64,000 nucleotides of DNA from JAFEDN01 sp965651935 (GCA_965651935.1 CBFGTC010000004.1:62001-126000); one strand, 5' to 3'; shown: positions 24,082-33,860, counted from the stretch's first letter. Numbers and translations: made by a program. Notes: a model not told the origin generated them from the sequence alone.

Positions 24082-25269
24082 ATGGCACAAGCTGATTTTA
24101 TCATTTCCGGTTTAATGGTGCATACCGAAGAATCCATTTTGACGAACGCTCGTGTTAAAATCCAGGCAAGTAAATTTGCTGAAATTTCCGCTTCTAAAAA
24201 AATTAGCGATGGCAATAATTTTATTTTCCCAGCCAACTATCAATTAATCCCCGGCCGTATCGACATACACATCCACGGAGCTGCCGGAGCTGATGTCATG
24301 GACAGCACGTCGCAGGCCTTAGATCGAATTCGACAAAGTTTAGCCCAAGAAGGAGTGACCGGTTTTTTAGCCACCACCCTATCTGAATCTCCTCAGCGGA
24401 TCGAAGCCGCGCTGGACAATATTGGTGAATACCAGCAAAAACTCGCATCAATGGCGCTAGGAGCGAGAATTCTGGGAGTCCATTTAGAGGGGCCTTTCAT
24501 TTCGCCATTGCATAAAGGTGCTCATCGCCAAGAATTCTTATTAGAACCCGATAAAGGGTTATTTGATCACTGGCAAAGTTGCGCTAAAGGATGGATCAAG
24601 CTGGTCACTCTAGCGCCGGAATTAGCGAATGGGATGGAATTTATTCAGCATTTGCGCCAGCATAACGTGCTTGCCTCAATTGGTCATAGCGACGCGGATT
24701 TTCGCACGACTCAGCAAGCCATTGCCGCAGGTGCGACACAAGCGACGCATCTGTTTAATGCCATGCGCTGTTTCCATCATCGCGAGCCAGGTTGTGTGGG
24801 AGCGATTTTATTAAATGATAAAGTCAGTGCAGAATTGATAGTAGACGGTCACCATTGTCATGATGCGGCGGTACTGACAGCTTTAAAATTAAAAGGAAAA
24901 GATAAATTAATCTTGGTGACTGACGCCATGCGTGGCAAATGTTGCCAAACGGAGAATGAAATTTTTGATTTAGGTGGGCAAATCGTCAAAGTCTCTCAAG
25001 GAGCAGCCCGTTTAGACAACGGCGTTTTGGCTGGCAGTGTTCTCACTATGCAACAAGCTGTCATTAATATGATGCAAAAAACTTCCGTGAGTTTGAGAGA
25101 AATAATAAACATGACTAGTTTCAATCCTGCTAAAATTTTAGGGATTCAGCAACAAACTGGAAGCATCGCCAGCGGCAAGGATGCTGATTTCGTTATTCTG
25201 GATGAAAATTTGGCCGTAGTCATGACCGTAGCGCAAGGAAACATTATTTACAAACGACTCCCTAATTAA
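24082..25269 (+). CDS. nagA: N-acetylglucosamine-6-phosphate deacetylase
   Basis: Removes acetate from GlcNAc-6-P. 395 residues of the amidohydrolase fold: RIDIHIHGAAGADVMD, HLEGPFISP, SIGHSDADF, ATHLFNAM, VDGHHCH and the catalytic Asp in LVTDAMRG. It ends with a typical ADFVILDENL strand. The deacetylated product needs NagB to enter glycolysis; nagB is not in the window. It is convergent with trmL. Confidence 0.93.
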   Translation: MAQADFIISGLMVHTEESILTNARVKIQASKFAEISASKKISDGNNFIFPANYQLIPGRIDIHIHGAAGADVMDSTSQALDRIRQSLAQEGVTGFLATTLSESPQRIEAALDNIGEYQQKLASMALGARILGVHLEGPFISPLHKGAHRQEFLLEPDKGLFDHWQSCAKGWIKLVTLAPELANGMEFIQHLRQHNVLASIGHSDADFRTTQQAIAAGATQATHLFNAMRCFHHREPGCVGAILLNDKVSAELIVDGHHCHDAAVLTALKLKGKDKLILVTDAMRGKCCQTENEIFDLGGQIVKVSQGAARLDNGVLAGSVLTMQQAVINMMQKTSVSLREIINMTSFNPAKILGIQQQTGSIASGKDADFVILDENLAVVMTVAQGNIIYKRLPN

Positions 25270-25275
25270 TTCATT

Positions 25276-25740
25276 CTAATTTCCGCAATTCCAATCGCAT
25301 TGGCGCCATGCTTCGTAGAGTATCACTGCCACGGCGTTAGATAAATTTAAACTGCGGCTGGGAGTGCGCATGGGGATGCGGATTTTGTGAGCGTCTGGAA
25401 ATAGGTTGAGAATTTCTACCGGCAGCCCCCGCGATTCGGGGCCAAATAGAAAAGCATCATTAATTTGGTATTGTACCAGAGAATAATTTTGCGTAGCTTT
25501 GGTGGTGCAGGCAAATAACCGGGGTGGATTTCGACTGAATAGGTATTCTTCTAAGTTTTGATATTCTTTAATAGTCGCCCATTCGTGATAATCCAATCCC
25601 GCCCGACGCAAGTTTTTTTCACTTAAATTAAATCCCATGGGGTGAATCAAATGCAAGTGAGCGCCGGTATTGGCGCATAAGCGAATAATATTGCCCGTGT
25701 TAGGTGGAATTTCTGGTTCGAATAAAACTATGTCAAACAT
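25276..25740 (-). CDS. trmL: tRNA (cytidine/uridine-34-2'-O-) methyltransferase TrmL
   Basis: SPOUT-class methyltransferase that 2'-O-methylates the wobble base of leucine tRNAs. 154 residues, full length for TrmL. Knot motifs are EPEIPPNTGNIIRLCANTG, FGPESRGLPVEIL and RSLNLSNAVAVILYEAWRQ. The start follows mlaA by 17 bases on the same strand, so they may share a transcript. Confidence 0.95.
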   Translation of the reverse strand: MFDIVLFEPEIPPNTGNIIRLCANTGAHLHLIHPMGFNLSEKNLRRAGLDYHEWATIKEYQNLEEYLFSRNPPRLFACTTKATQNYSLVQYQINDAFLFGPESRGLPVEILNLFPDAHKIRIPMRTPSRSLNLSNAVAVILYEAWRQCDWNCGN

Positions 25741-25757
25741 GTTCGCAAGGTTATTTC

Positions 25758-26738
25758 TTATAATTCATTGCCTATATTATCGTCTTCAGTGGGAGTTGTT
25801 TCGGTTTCAGTCGTATACGGCGGGAAATTAGTTTCGTGACGGTTTTTTTCAATATTGTGATTACGACTTTGTAAATAGGCGCTGCGCACAAAAATGTACG
25901 GGTCAAAAGAATCATTGACAAGTTTATCCGCCGGGAGTAGGTCAGCGCGTTTATCTACCGCGCTTAACGCAAGAGCGCCATAATTGTAATACTGCGGATC
26001 TACATAGGTAAACGGCCAGGTAGCGTATGCCGGGATTTTGCCGAACGCATCACGGGTGGTAGTTGAGCCCAAAATGGGTAACATCAAATAAGGTTGGGGT
26101 TTCAAACCGCATTCACCACCCCAATAAGCCAAAGTGAGCCCAAAATCTTCGTGATGTTTTGGTAATCCAAATCGTGTGGCTACATCGAATAATCCGCCTA
26201 TTCCCAGAGTGCTATTTAAAATAAATCTCCAGGTGTCGGCAGTAAAATAAGCAGTTTTCCCTTGAAGTAAATCATTGGGGATAGTATTAAGCATATCCAG
26301 ATTGGCAAAAAAATTACTGATGCCTTTGCGGAGAGGGACCGGCATAATCACATCGTAGCCGTGCGCAATTGGCCGAAATACATGCTTGTCCAAAGCCATG
26401 TTAAAAGCAAACACGTGTCGATTAAATTTTTCATAAGGGTCGACATTGACCTCAGGAGGAGGGGTAGGTGTGTCAGTCATGTCAGTGTTAGTATCGATGT
26501 TGCTGGCAGTAGCTTCGTCTGGATCTGGGGGAGTGGTGTTTTTCGCCTCATTTTTAGCTTCTGTTATTGAAGCGGGAGAAGAATTATGATCGGAAATTTT
26601 AACAGGCGGAGCTGCTGAAGGCTCGTTTACGGGGTCATTTGTTTTGATTTCCAGAACTGGTTTTGCAGTGTGTGAGCTGCAACCCAAAAATGGAACAATA
26701 ATAGCCGCTAAACAAATCACTCGGTTACGAAAGCCCAT
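25758..26738 (-). CDS. mlaA: MlaA (VacJ) outer-membrane lipoprotein
   Basis: MlaA removes phospholipids from the outer leaflet of the outer membrane and passes them to MlaC. The N terminus is a lipoprotein signal (VPFLGC, Cys20). A long Pro/Thr/Glu-rich spacer (about 21-95) is unusual. The MlaA domain (DPYEKFNRHVFAFNMALDK to about residue 290) contains GIGGLFDVATRFGLP and GHxD-like HEDFGLTL. The acidic, Thr-rich C-terminal tail and the spacer make it 326 residues, against about 250 in E. coli. No other mla gene lies here. Confidence 0.93.
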   Translation of the reverse strand: MGFRNRVICLAAIIVPFLGCSSHTAKPVLEIKTNDPVNEPSAAPPVKISDHNSSPASITEAKNEAKNTTPPDPDEATASNIDTNTDMTDTPTPPPEVNVDPYEKFNRHVFAFNMALDKHVFRPIAHGYDVIMPVPLRKGISNFFANLDMLNTIPNDLLQGKTAYFTADTWRFILNSTLGIGGLFDVATRFGLPKHHEDFGLTLAYWGGECGLKPQPYLMLPILGSTTTRDAFGKIPAYATWPFTYVDPQYYNYGALALSAVDKRADLLPADKLVNDSFDPYIFVRSAYLQSRNHNIEKNRHETNFPPYTTETETTPTEDDNIGNEL

Positions 26739-26905
26739 ATTATCTATCCTTTAAAACTGAAAATCAGTATTATAGAGATGAACGAGGGTGCGTTCAATGC
26801 AAAAAATGTGGTTTGCCAAGCGCAGGAGAATTGACCTACGAATCCTCGTTGCATTACTGCTTTACAAAACATACACTAACCCAGGGTTTGTAGGAGAACT
26901 TTGAA

Positions 26906-28270
26906 ATGGCTCGCATACATATTTTAGGAGTGTCAGGAACATTCATGGGCGGCATCGCCTTAATTGCTCGCGAGTTAGGCTTCGAAGTTTCGGGTTCTGA
27001 TAAAGATATTTATCCGCCCATGTCTGATACTTTGCGCCGAGCCGGTATTCATGTGAAAGAGGGTTATGATCCTTCGCATTTACGTCCTTTACCCGATCTT
27101 CTTATCGTCGGCAATGTGATTTCTCGGGGTAATCCAGCTTTAGAGTTTGCCTTAAATAAAAATATCCCCTACATTTCCGGGCCGCAGTGGTTGGCGGAAA
27201 ATGTATTACAAAAGCGTCACGTTATTGCTGTCTCGGGCACGCATGGAAAAACCACGACAAGCAGTATTTTAGCGTGGATTTTAAGCCAAGCTGGTTTAGA
27301 GCCGGGATATCTGATTGGAGGAGCGCCATTAAATTTCAACAATACCGCCGCTTTAGGTAAATCACCCTATTTTGTGATTGAAGCGGATGAGTATGATACG
27401 GCCTTTTTTGATAAACGTTCTAAATTCTTGCATTACCGCCCCCGTACTTTAGTGATTAATAATTTAGAATTTGATCATGCCGATATTTTCCCTGATTTAG
27501 AGGCAATCAAAAAACAATTTCATTATTTACTGCGAATGGTACCCTCCAGCGGCTCAGTGATTTATCCCGTTGATGATTCAGAAATCACCGATGTTTTGAG
27601 TAGAGGTTGCTGGGCTGGCGTTCAGACCGTAGGAGCGAGCGGAGCTGTTTGGCATGTACGCAACAAAAATAACGATAATAGCCGCTTTGAGTTATGGCAC
27701 CGCGATCAAAAATTAGGTGTGGTAAAATGGTCTATGGCCGGAGAACACAATATTCGCAATGCGTTGGCGGCGGCAGCAGCGGCGCACGAAGTTGGCGCAA
27801 CCAGTGAGGCTCTTATAGCCGGTTTGAAAAGTTTTAAAGGGGTAAAGCGGCGACTGGAGGTTTGTGGAAGCGTGAATAACATCACCGTTTATGACGATTT
27901 TGCTCACCATCCCACCGCCATTGCGGCCACGGTGGCCGCGTTACGATCTAGAATAAGTGAGGGCCGCATCATTGCCGTATTACAATTTGGTTCAAATTCC
28001 ATGGGAGCGGGGATATATCGCGAGAAAATTGCCCCATCCTTACGCCAAGCCGATAAAGTGATATTTCTAAAGCCTGAAAAATTCGATGTCTCGTTAATAT
28101 TAAGAGAATTGGGAGCTAAAGCCGAAGCTTTTGAAAGAGTAGAAAGCATTATCGATTATTTGCAAAATTTCGCACGAGGAAATGATCATATACTAGTGAT
28201 GAGTAATAAAAGTTTTGAGGGCATCCATCAGCGAATTCTCAAACGTCTTCAGCCGGCTGCTATCGCTTAA
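26906..28270 (+). CDS. mpl: murein peptide ligase Mpl
   Basis: Joins recycled L-Ala-gamma-D-Glu-meso-DAP to UDP-MurNAc. 454 residues of the Mur-ligase fold: N-terminal HILGVSGTFMGGIALIAREL, ATP loop VSGTHGKTTTSSILAW near residue 110, VIEADEYDTAFFD near 157 and VYDDFAHHPTAIAAT near 330. The N terminus separates Mpl from MurC. GTAGGAGAAC lies upstream of the ATG. Together with nagA and the kinase it shows wall recycling. The leader (26781-26855) holds two overlapping complementary pairs. Confidence 0.95.
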   Translation: MARIHILGVSGTFMGGIALIARELGFEVSGSDKDIYPPMSDTLRRAGIHVKEGYDPSHLRPLPDLLIVGNVISRGNPALEFALNKNIPYISGPQWLAENVLQKRHVIAVSGTHGKTTTSSILAWILSQAGLEPGYLIGGAPLNFNNTAALGKSPYFVIEADEYDTAFFDKRSKFLHYRPRTLVINNLEFDHADIFPDLEAIKKQFHYLLRMVPSSGSVIYPVDDSEITDVLSRGCWAGVQTVGASGAVWHVRNKNNDNSRFELWHRDQKLGVVKWSMAGEHNIRNALAAAAAAHEVGATSEALIAGLKSFKGVKRRLEVCGSVNNITVYDDFAHHPTAIAATVAALRSRISEGRIIAVLQFGSNSMGAGIYREKIAPSLRQADKVIFLKPEKFDVSLILRELGAKAEAFERVESIIDYLQNFARGNDHILVMSNKSFEGIHQRILKRLQPAAIA

Positions 28271-28478
28271 AGTGCTTTAACGTATAAAGTAACCCTAAAG
28301 CCGCTACCATCCCTAACCCACTAGCCAGTCCCATTAAAGTTGGGGAGCTGTATTTTTGACTCGAACTGACATAAATAATAACGATCGTCATACTCAAACA
28401 GAGTATTAAACTTAAACTAAAAAACCGGAATTGGCCTGAAATTTTATTAAGCCATTGATAAATAAGTTGTAACTTCAT
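28260..28478 (-). CDS. small two-helix membrane protein, unknown
   Basis: 72 residues with two hydrophobic helices (about 20-38 and 46-66), a basic N terminus and a Lys/Arg C-terminal end (KHFKR). It overlaps the end of mpl by 11 bases in convergent orientation. The ribosome site before the ATG is weak. I do not recognise a family. The clean hydrophobic pattern and the lack of another gene on this stretch support it only moderately. Confidence 0.5.
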   Translation of the reverse strand: MKLQLIYQWLNKISGQFRFFSLSLILCLSMTIVIIYVSSSQKYSSPTLMGLASGLGMVAALGLLYTLKHFKR

Positions 28479-28745
28479 TTTTTATAAATGTTGTGATTAT
28501 TTTTTTATTTTCTCATTGCTAAGTTAAGAAAATATTAACCTCCATAATATCTTGGAAGACTAACTTGAAAAATTTTTGTCGTGTGCAGAGAATTTTTATA
28601 AAACTCAAAAAACCCGTACCTTATGCAGGGCGGGACGCGAGCGTCTTAGCAAGTTCCAAGTAAAAAGCAGGGGGAAGACTTTTTCTTACACTTTTATGCT
28701 AAGATATCTTCTAAGTAATTTTTAAAATTTTCTTGAGGAGATGAT
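28479..28745. other. 267-base gap with a GC-rich dyad
   Basis: An AT-rich divergent region between the small membrane protein and the large membrane protein gene. An island of higher GC at about 28612-28675 contains GACGC (28634-28638) and GCGTC (28641-28645) with a 2-base centre. No ORF or known RNA is evident. The downstream gene has TTGAGGAGATGAT directly before its GTG start. Confidence 0.35.
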
Positions 28746-30215
28746 GTGAGTAAAGAGTATAAATTGCTTATAGATAGCGAAGTCGAAAATAAATATAGTA
28801 TTAACGTTAATGGATTTACAAATAATAACATAATTGGTGAAAACACAAACTCTGAAGAGGATAACTTAGATGCCTGTTGTGGCTGGTTTTATTTAGATAA
28901 AAAAATTGAAATCGCTTTTGAGAAAGCCGGTATAATTAACTTTGGTAGTGCCTCGTTCGGGGCGTTTTGCGCGGCGGTGATTGCGACAAAAGGAGGAGTG
29001 CCCCGACTCCCTTACCCTAATAAATGGGGGGCATTAATTGCAGGATTATCCAGCGGTCTTAGTAATTTGTCTATGTTATACCACTTTAATATCAGTAAAA
29101 CAATTAAAGAAGCCCGCGAAGCCCGCGTTTTACTTAGAAAACAAGCAGGATGTAAATATTTATTCGGATGGTCATTATGGTATTTTTTATGGGCTTCTTG
29201 TTTTACTGGGGGCTTAGGGCAGGGCGAGTTAACCGCTGGAACTTTACCATTTTGGTTACCGGATAACCCGTCATTAAAAATGGTTATTTTTGTAATGGCT
29301 TATCTTGGCTTTGTTTTGAGCCGTATGAGCAGTATACCCCGCCTAATAAAACGTCTTTATAGTGAAAATTGGCCCGATGATTTGTATACCAATCCTAAAA
29401 ATTTCACTCTGGATGAAAAAATATTTTATTATCTTAGCCAACTTCAAAGTATTGCATTTGTCATTATAAGTTATTTCGTGGTGGAGAAAATGTATGAGTT
29501 CAAATGGTTACTTGGGTTTGATCGATTTTTCGGCACTCATTTTTGTCCACCAGTCCAAGCTCCTGCTCTCGATAACTGTTCCAACACTCCACTTAAATAC
29601 CGGCTACTAGGCTTTTTCCCTTCGATTATTTCCGCAAATAGTTTTTATTTTGCACAAGAGCGAGGTTTATTCCATTGCTATCGCGCCTGCAAATTATATT
29701 ATAGTTATCATAAGCTGAAATTTAAGTCGAATTGGGAATGCTTTAAATTAATGGTGGAGCTGTTAATGATAATTTTTTTACCGGTATTCATTAGTTATTT
29801 CTCTATTCAGGGCTTATTAAGCCCTTCTGCTAGAGTCGAACTTTTGTATGAAATGGCTTTGGCGTATTTTCTTCCCGTTAATGCCACTTCCATGTGGAAA
29901 GAGTTTGAAAGCAAAATCAGTAAATTAGTTGCTTCTGTCGATTCCAAATCCCAATCAACAGAAAATAGTCAATTTCTGGAAGCGGAAGAAACCAATGGCC
30001 TAAGATTTTTTAATCCACCCTCCTCTCGTGTCAGTATCACTGGTGCTACGCAGAATGGTTACCAATCTACTCAAGCTCAGCAGGAGTCAGATTATAATGC
30101 ACAAACGGGGTATGGATGGAGGATTTGGGAAAAAATAAAGACAAGTTTTAGCTGCTGTCGATCAAGGAGACACGTTGATATGACAATAGAAGGGGGATCT
30201 TACACTCGGTTTTAA
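28746..30215 (+). CDS. large multi-pass membrane protein, unknown
   Basis: 489 residues. A hydrophilic N terminus (about 1-60) is followed by seven or eight hydrophobic segments between about 65 and 405. The C-terminal tail of about 85 residues is Ser/Gln/Asn-rich, with a CC pair and SRRH near its end. The GTG start has an excellent ribosome site (GAGGAG). I recognise no family and no catalytic motif. Membrane proteins of this make-up with polar ends are common among Legionellales secreted effectors, but nothing here proves secretion. The 3' end overlaps the convergent DedA-PAP2 gene by 54 bases. Confidence 0.7.
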   Translation: MSKEYKLLIDSEVENKYSINVNGFTNNNIIGENTNSEEDNLDACCGWFYLDKKIEIAFEKAGIINFGSASFGAFCAAVIATKGGVPRLPYPNKWGALIAGLSSGLSNLSMLYHFNISKTIKEAREARVLLRKQAGCKYLFGWSLWYFLWASCFTGGLGQGELTAGTLPFWLPDNPSLKMVIFVMAYLGFVLSRMSSIPRLIKRLYSENWPDDLYTNPKNFTLDEKIFYYLSQLQSIAFVIISYFVVEKMYEFKWLLGFDRFFGTHFCPPVQAPALDNCSNTPLKYRLLGFFPSIISANSFYFAQERGLFHCYRACKLYYSYHKLKFKSNWECFKLMVELLMIIFLPVFISYFSIQGLLSPSARVELLYEMALAYFLPVNATSMWKEFESKISKLVASVDSKSQSTENSQFLEAEETNGLRFFNPPSSRVSITGATQNGYQSTQAQQESDYNAQTGYGWRIWEKIKTSFSCCRSRRHVDMTIEGGSYTRF

Positions 30216-32243
30216 AATGAAAATATTACCATCCCAATGTAAGCCATGGATTTTTTTAGGATGAGAATAAATAGGTACATTCACTAATTGGAATTCGAAT
30301 TCATTTAGAGAATCCACTAAGGCGCCTCCGGATTGTAAATGAATATAGCGATGTGGGAATCTTAATAATTTTTCCGGTGGAGTATGGTAGGTTAAAATTC
30401 CCAGCCATAATGGAATAGGACAATCAGCGAATTGGATACCAGAATCCCACAGCCGTAATTCTAAAATATCTTGGGATTGGTTTAAATTTTTAATCCATAG
30501 CAAGCGCGGAGACTTATTTTGATAAAGCCAGGGCAGCAATTGATTATTATACTGAGGTTCTAAACTGGTAAAACGCTTAATTGCGGATTGCCAGCGAGAC
30601 TCTTTTTCTAAAGGTCTCCAGCCGTCTTGTAACAAATAATTTTCGATTTCAGATAATGGCGCCGCCCATTGAACATTAAATGGCTGAGCAAAGTGCCCAA
30701 ACCGGTCTGTTCGGTAAATAGGAGTGGATTGCAAAGGCTTTTGCCACCATTGTGAAAAATTGACGACAGTGGTTGGCCACACTGGTTGTGAATTCTGTAA
30801 TAAATCTTCAAAACTCAAAATGCCTGCGCTTATCCAAGGCAATAAAGTGACAATACAAAGAAAACCCAACCATTTTTGCGGTGTGATTTGAACAAAACGT
30901 TTGAATTTTTTTGGAGTGCGGCGTCGATAAGAAACGCATATTAACATGAGGATACTCAGTCCTAAAAACCAGCCTCCCAAAATATCCGTAAACCAATGTT
31001 GTTCCAAAAACAAACGCGATAAGCCAACTAACACAATCGGAATGATAAAAAAGGCATAAATAAAAGGGCGCCAAACTTTGGGAAATAGACGAGCGGTGAG
31101 AAAAGCCAAAAAACCGAGCACGGCTACAGCCATAGCTGTGTGCCCACTTGGGAAAGAAGAGCTCGGGTTTACATGGACCAGTCCGGGCGGACGCGGCGAA
31201 AAACTGATTTTTTTAATTGTTTCCACTGCGGCAGCACAGAGGAATCCCAGCATTATCAAATGAGAGCCGGAGCGCCCTAAATGGTAAAACACGATCAATA
31301 ATACCCCCCCTACAGCACTAGTAATAAATAAAGCTTCTGGGGTGCCAATGATACTGAATACCCCCCAAAATTTATCTGAGGCAGGTGACCGGAAACTTTG
31401 GGTTAAATGCAGGAGAGGTTGGTTGATCAGGGAATTAATCGCAGGTTGATTCGAGCTAAACCACACGATTAAAAATAAAAAACCGTAGAATAAAAATAGT
31501 AGGGATAATTTTAATTGATGAAAATCCTGCGGGTGGCTTTGATTGCGGACAAGAGAGGCGATGAATCCCGGTTTGGGTTGGTTAAGCCAACGCCAAATTG
31601 ATTGCACTTGACCATTGATGGCGTGTGACAGACGTTTGAAAAAATATTGCAATATCCAAAAAATAAACCATAAACCTGCAATGATAGCGATACCTGCCAC
31701 AAACACTTTGGCGACATCTTCTTCCGAAAACTCCATAGCCAGAGCGCCTAGAGCAATGCCAGGGGCAACATAAATTAAAGACCAAATAATTGCTGCAAAC
31801 AATGCCGCAGGTAAAAATTGCTTCCAACGAAAACGTAATATCCCCGCTATTAACGGCATAGCAGCCCGAGTCGGGCCGATAAAGCGCCCAATAATAATAC
31901 TTTTCCTACCGTGCTTTTGAAAAAACTTTTCACTGTAATTTAAATACTTGCTAAGCTTGCGAAACGGCCAAACTAAACGAATTTTTTCATGATAGCGTTC
32001 CCCCAGCCAAAACCCGAGGCAATCGCCTGCAAAAGCGCCGGCAATGGCAAATAAACAGGTTGCTATGGGCGGCAGTACCCCTGAACCCATTAAGACCCCT
32101 ATCGCCGTCATAGTCACCGAGCCTGGGAACAGCGTGCCTAATAAAGGAAGTGATTCAATAAAAGCAATGAGAAATGCTGCGCCGATACCGATGAATGGGT
32201 GATGGCGCAAATATTCCATTAAAGGTTGTAGAAAATGTTCCAT
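30162..32243 (-). CDS. DedA-PAP2-LssY three-part membrane protein
   Basis: 693 residues in three parts. Residues 1-200 are a DedA/SNARE-associated domain (FPGSVTMTAIG, GRFIGPTRAAMPLIAG), a family that includes undecaprenyl-phosphate flippases. About 235-440 is a PAP2 phosphatase with all three motifs: KKISFSPRP, PSGHTA and SRLFLEQHWFTDILGG. The last 230 residues resemble the soluble C-terminal domain of Legionella LssY. A membrane enzyme that flips and dephosphorylates a lipid carrier is a reasonable inference. Its ATG overlaps the lipA stop by one base (TAATG). Confidence 0.85.
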   Translation of the reverse strand: MEHFLQPLMEYLRHHPFIGIGAAFLIAFIESLPLLGTLFPGSVTMTAIGVLMGSGVLPPIATCLFAIAGAFAGDCLGFWLGERYHEKIRLVWPFRKLSKYLNYSEKFFQKHGRKSIIIGRFIGPTRAAMPLIAGILRFRWKQFLPAALFAAIIWSLIYVAPGIALGALAMEFSEEDVAKVFVAGIAIIAGLWFIFWILQYFFKRLSHAINGQVQSIWRWLNQPKPGFIASLVRNQSHPQDFHQLKLSLLFLFYGFLFLIVWFSSNQPAINSLINQPLLHLTQSFRSPASDKFWGVFSIIGTPEALFITSAVGGVLLIVFYHLGRSGSHLIMLGFLCAAAVETIKKISFSPRPPGLVHVNPSSSFPSGHTAMAVAVLGFLAFLTARLFPKVWRPFIYAFFIIPIVLVGLSRLFLEQHWFTDILGGWFLGLSILMLICVSYRRRTPKKFKRFVQITPQKWLGFLCIVTLLPWISAGILSFEDLLQNSQPVWPTTVVNFSQWWQKPLQSTPIYRTDRFGHFAQPFNVQWAAPLSEIENYLLQDGWRPLEKESRWQSAIKRFTSLEPQYNNQLLPWLYQNKSPRLLWIKNLNQSQDILELRLWDSGIQFADCPIPLWLGILTYHTPPEKLLRFPHRYIHLQSGGALVDSLNEFEFQLVNVPIYSHPKKIHGLHWDGNIFILKPSVRSPFYCHINVSP

Positions 32244-33199
32244 TATTTCACAGATTCTCCGGCGGCTTGTTTATCCGCATGGTAAGAAGATCGCACTAAA
32301 GGTCCACTGGCCACATTTAAAAAGCCGATTTGGCGGGCAAATTCCGCGTGTTCGGCAAATTCTTCCGGAGTGACATAACGATTCACCGGAGTATGATAGA
32401 GAGAAGGTTGCAAATATTGGCCAAGCGTGACCATATCCACTTTGTGAGCGCGTAAGTCCAATAATACCTTACGTATTTCTTCAGGAGTTTCTCCTAAGCC
32501 TAACATCAGGCCAGATTTGGTCGGAATGCTTTCCCCAAATCGCTCTTTAAAGCGCTGTAATAATTGTAAAGACCACGCATAATCCGAACCGGGTCGGACT
32601 GATTGATAGAGACGCTCAATGGTTTCAATGTTGTGGTTAAACACATCCGGCAAAGCAAGCGCTAATTGGTCTAAGGCTTTTTCCATCCGGCCCCGAAAAT
32701 CGGGGGTTAAAATTTCTATTTTAATTTGTGGAACTTTAGCGCGCGTGGTGAGAATGCAATCCTTAAAGTGACCCGCCCCCCCGTCACGTAAATCGTCGCG
32801 GTCAACTGAAGTAATGACCACGTATTTTAATTGCATTGCTAAAATTGTTTGCGCTAGGTTTTCCGGCTCTTGCGGATCTAAAGGATCGGGGCGGCCATGG
32901 CCCACATTGCAAAAAGTACAGCGACGGGTACATTTGTCACCCATGATCATAAAGGTGGCGATTCCATGACTAAAACATTCACTTAAATTAGGGCAAGCTG
33001 CTTCCTCGCATACGGTCACTAAACGGTGGTCACGTAATAAATTTTTTAATTGATGGACTTTATTATTTAAAGGCAATTTGATGCGAATCCAGGGCGGTTT
33101 TGGTAAAATCGGAGTGCTATTTTCGACTTTGACAGGTATGCGGGCTAATTTTGCCGCTCCTAAAGCTTTTTGAGTGGGATCATAATATTGTGAACTCAT
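32243..33199 (-). CDS. lipA: lipoyl synthase
   Basis: Radical-SAM enzyme that inserts two sulfurs into octanoyl groups on AceF and SucB lipoyl domains. 318 residues. The auxiliary cluster Cys are C64, C69 and C75 (CEEAACPNLSEC); the radical-SAM cluster Cys are C90, C94 and C97 (CTRRCTFC). The C-terminal RSSYHA motif supplies the Ser ligand. It lies 26 bases after lipB and one base overlaps the DedA-PAP2 gene. Confidence 0.97.
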   Translation of the reverse strand: MSSQYYDPTQKALGAAKLARIPVKVENSTPILPKPPWIRIKLPLNNKVHQLKNLLRDHRLVTVCEEAACPNLSECFSHGIATFMIMGDKCTRRCTFCNVGHGRPDPLDPQEPENLAQTILAMQLKYVVITSVDRDDLRDGGAGHFKDCILTTRAKVPQIKIEILTPDFRGRMEKALDQLALALPDVFNHNIETIERLYQSVRPGSDYAWSLQLLQRFKERFGESIPTKSGLMLGLGETPEEIRKVLLDLRAHKVDMVTLGQYLQPSLYHTPVNRYVTPEEFAEHAEFARQIGFLNVASGPLVRSSYHADKQAAGESVK

Positions 33200-33225
33200 C
33201 GTGCTTGTTCTCCGCGGAATTGTAA

Positions 33226-33855
33226 CTATCGATAGACTGACTCAGTATACCCGAAAAGCTTAAGGAACGCAGTGATAAAAACGGGATACACTTGTTCGCA
33301 GCGGATTTCAGCCAGGTAATGGTGCATTTGGGTCATTTCCAAGCCCTGAAAACCACAGGGATTAATATAAGAAAAGGGTGTAAGGTCCATATTCACATTC
33401 AAAGCAATACCATGGAGACTGCAACCTCGCTTAACTCGCAGGCCAATCGAAGCAATTTTGCATTGCTCTACGTATACTCCCGGCGCCCCGGCCCGTAGTT
33501 GAGCGGTGATTTTAAACTCAGCGAGAGTCTGCACTAAGCATTGTTCTAATAGGCTCACCAATCCACGCACCGAAATATTGCGGCGATTCAAATCCAGTAG
33601 GGGATAGGCTACTAATTGACCAGGGCCGTGGTAAGTGACTTGTCCGCCACGATCAGATTGTACTACTGGAATGTCACCAGGATTGAGAATATGTTCTTTT
33701 TTTCCAGCTAAGCCTTGAGTAAAAACCGGCTCATGTTCCAATAACCACAATTCATCCCAGGTTTCCGCTGTGCGGCTTTGAGTGAACTTACGCATGTTTT
33801 GCCACACGCTTAAGTAGGATTGTCGCCCCAGCCAGCGTATAATGATTTGCTTCAT
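33226..33855 (-). CDS. lipB: lipoyl(octanoyl) transferase
   Basis: Transfers octanoate from ACP to lipoyl domains, the step before LipA. 209 residues with RGGQVTYHGPGQLVAYPLLD, the VKRGCSLHGIALNV stretch and the catalytic Cys in NPCGFQGLEMT. Two ATGs compete. The one at 33861 directly abuts a -10 box (33862-33867), so it would lie upstream of the transcript start. The ATG at 33855 (MKQIIIRWLG) is 7 bases after that box and would be the first codon of a leaderless message, so I choose it. Confidence 0.93.
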   Translation of the reverse strand: MKQIIIRWLGRQSYLSVWQNMRKFTQSRTAETWDELWLLEHEPVFTQGLAGKKEHILNPGDIPVVQSDRGGQVTYHGPGQLVAYPLLDLNRRNISVRGLVSLLEQCLVQTLAEFKITAQLRAGAPGVYVEQCKIASIGLRVKRGCSLHGIALNVNMDLTPFSYINPCGFQGLEMTQMHHYLAEIRCEQVYPVFITAFLKLFGYTESVYR

Positions 33856-33860
33856 AACCA

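Noticed and set aside
26761..26905. Possible tRNA or known riboswitch before mpl
   Set aside because: No cloverleaf or recognised riboswitch core could be traced; only short complementary pairs are present.
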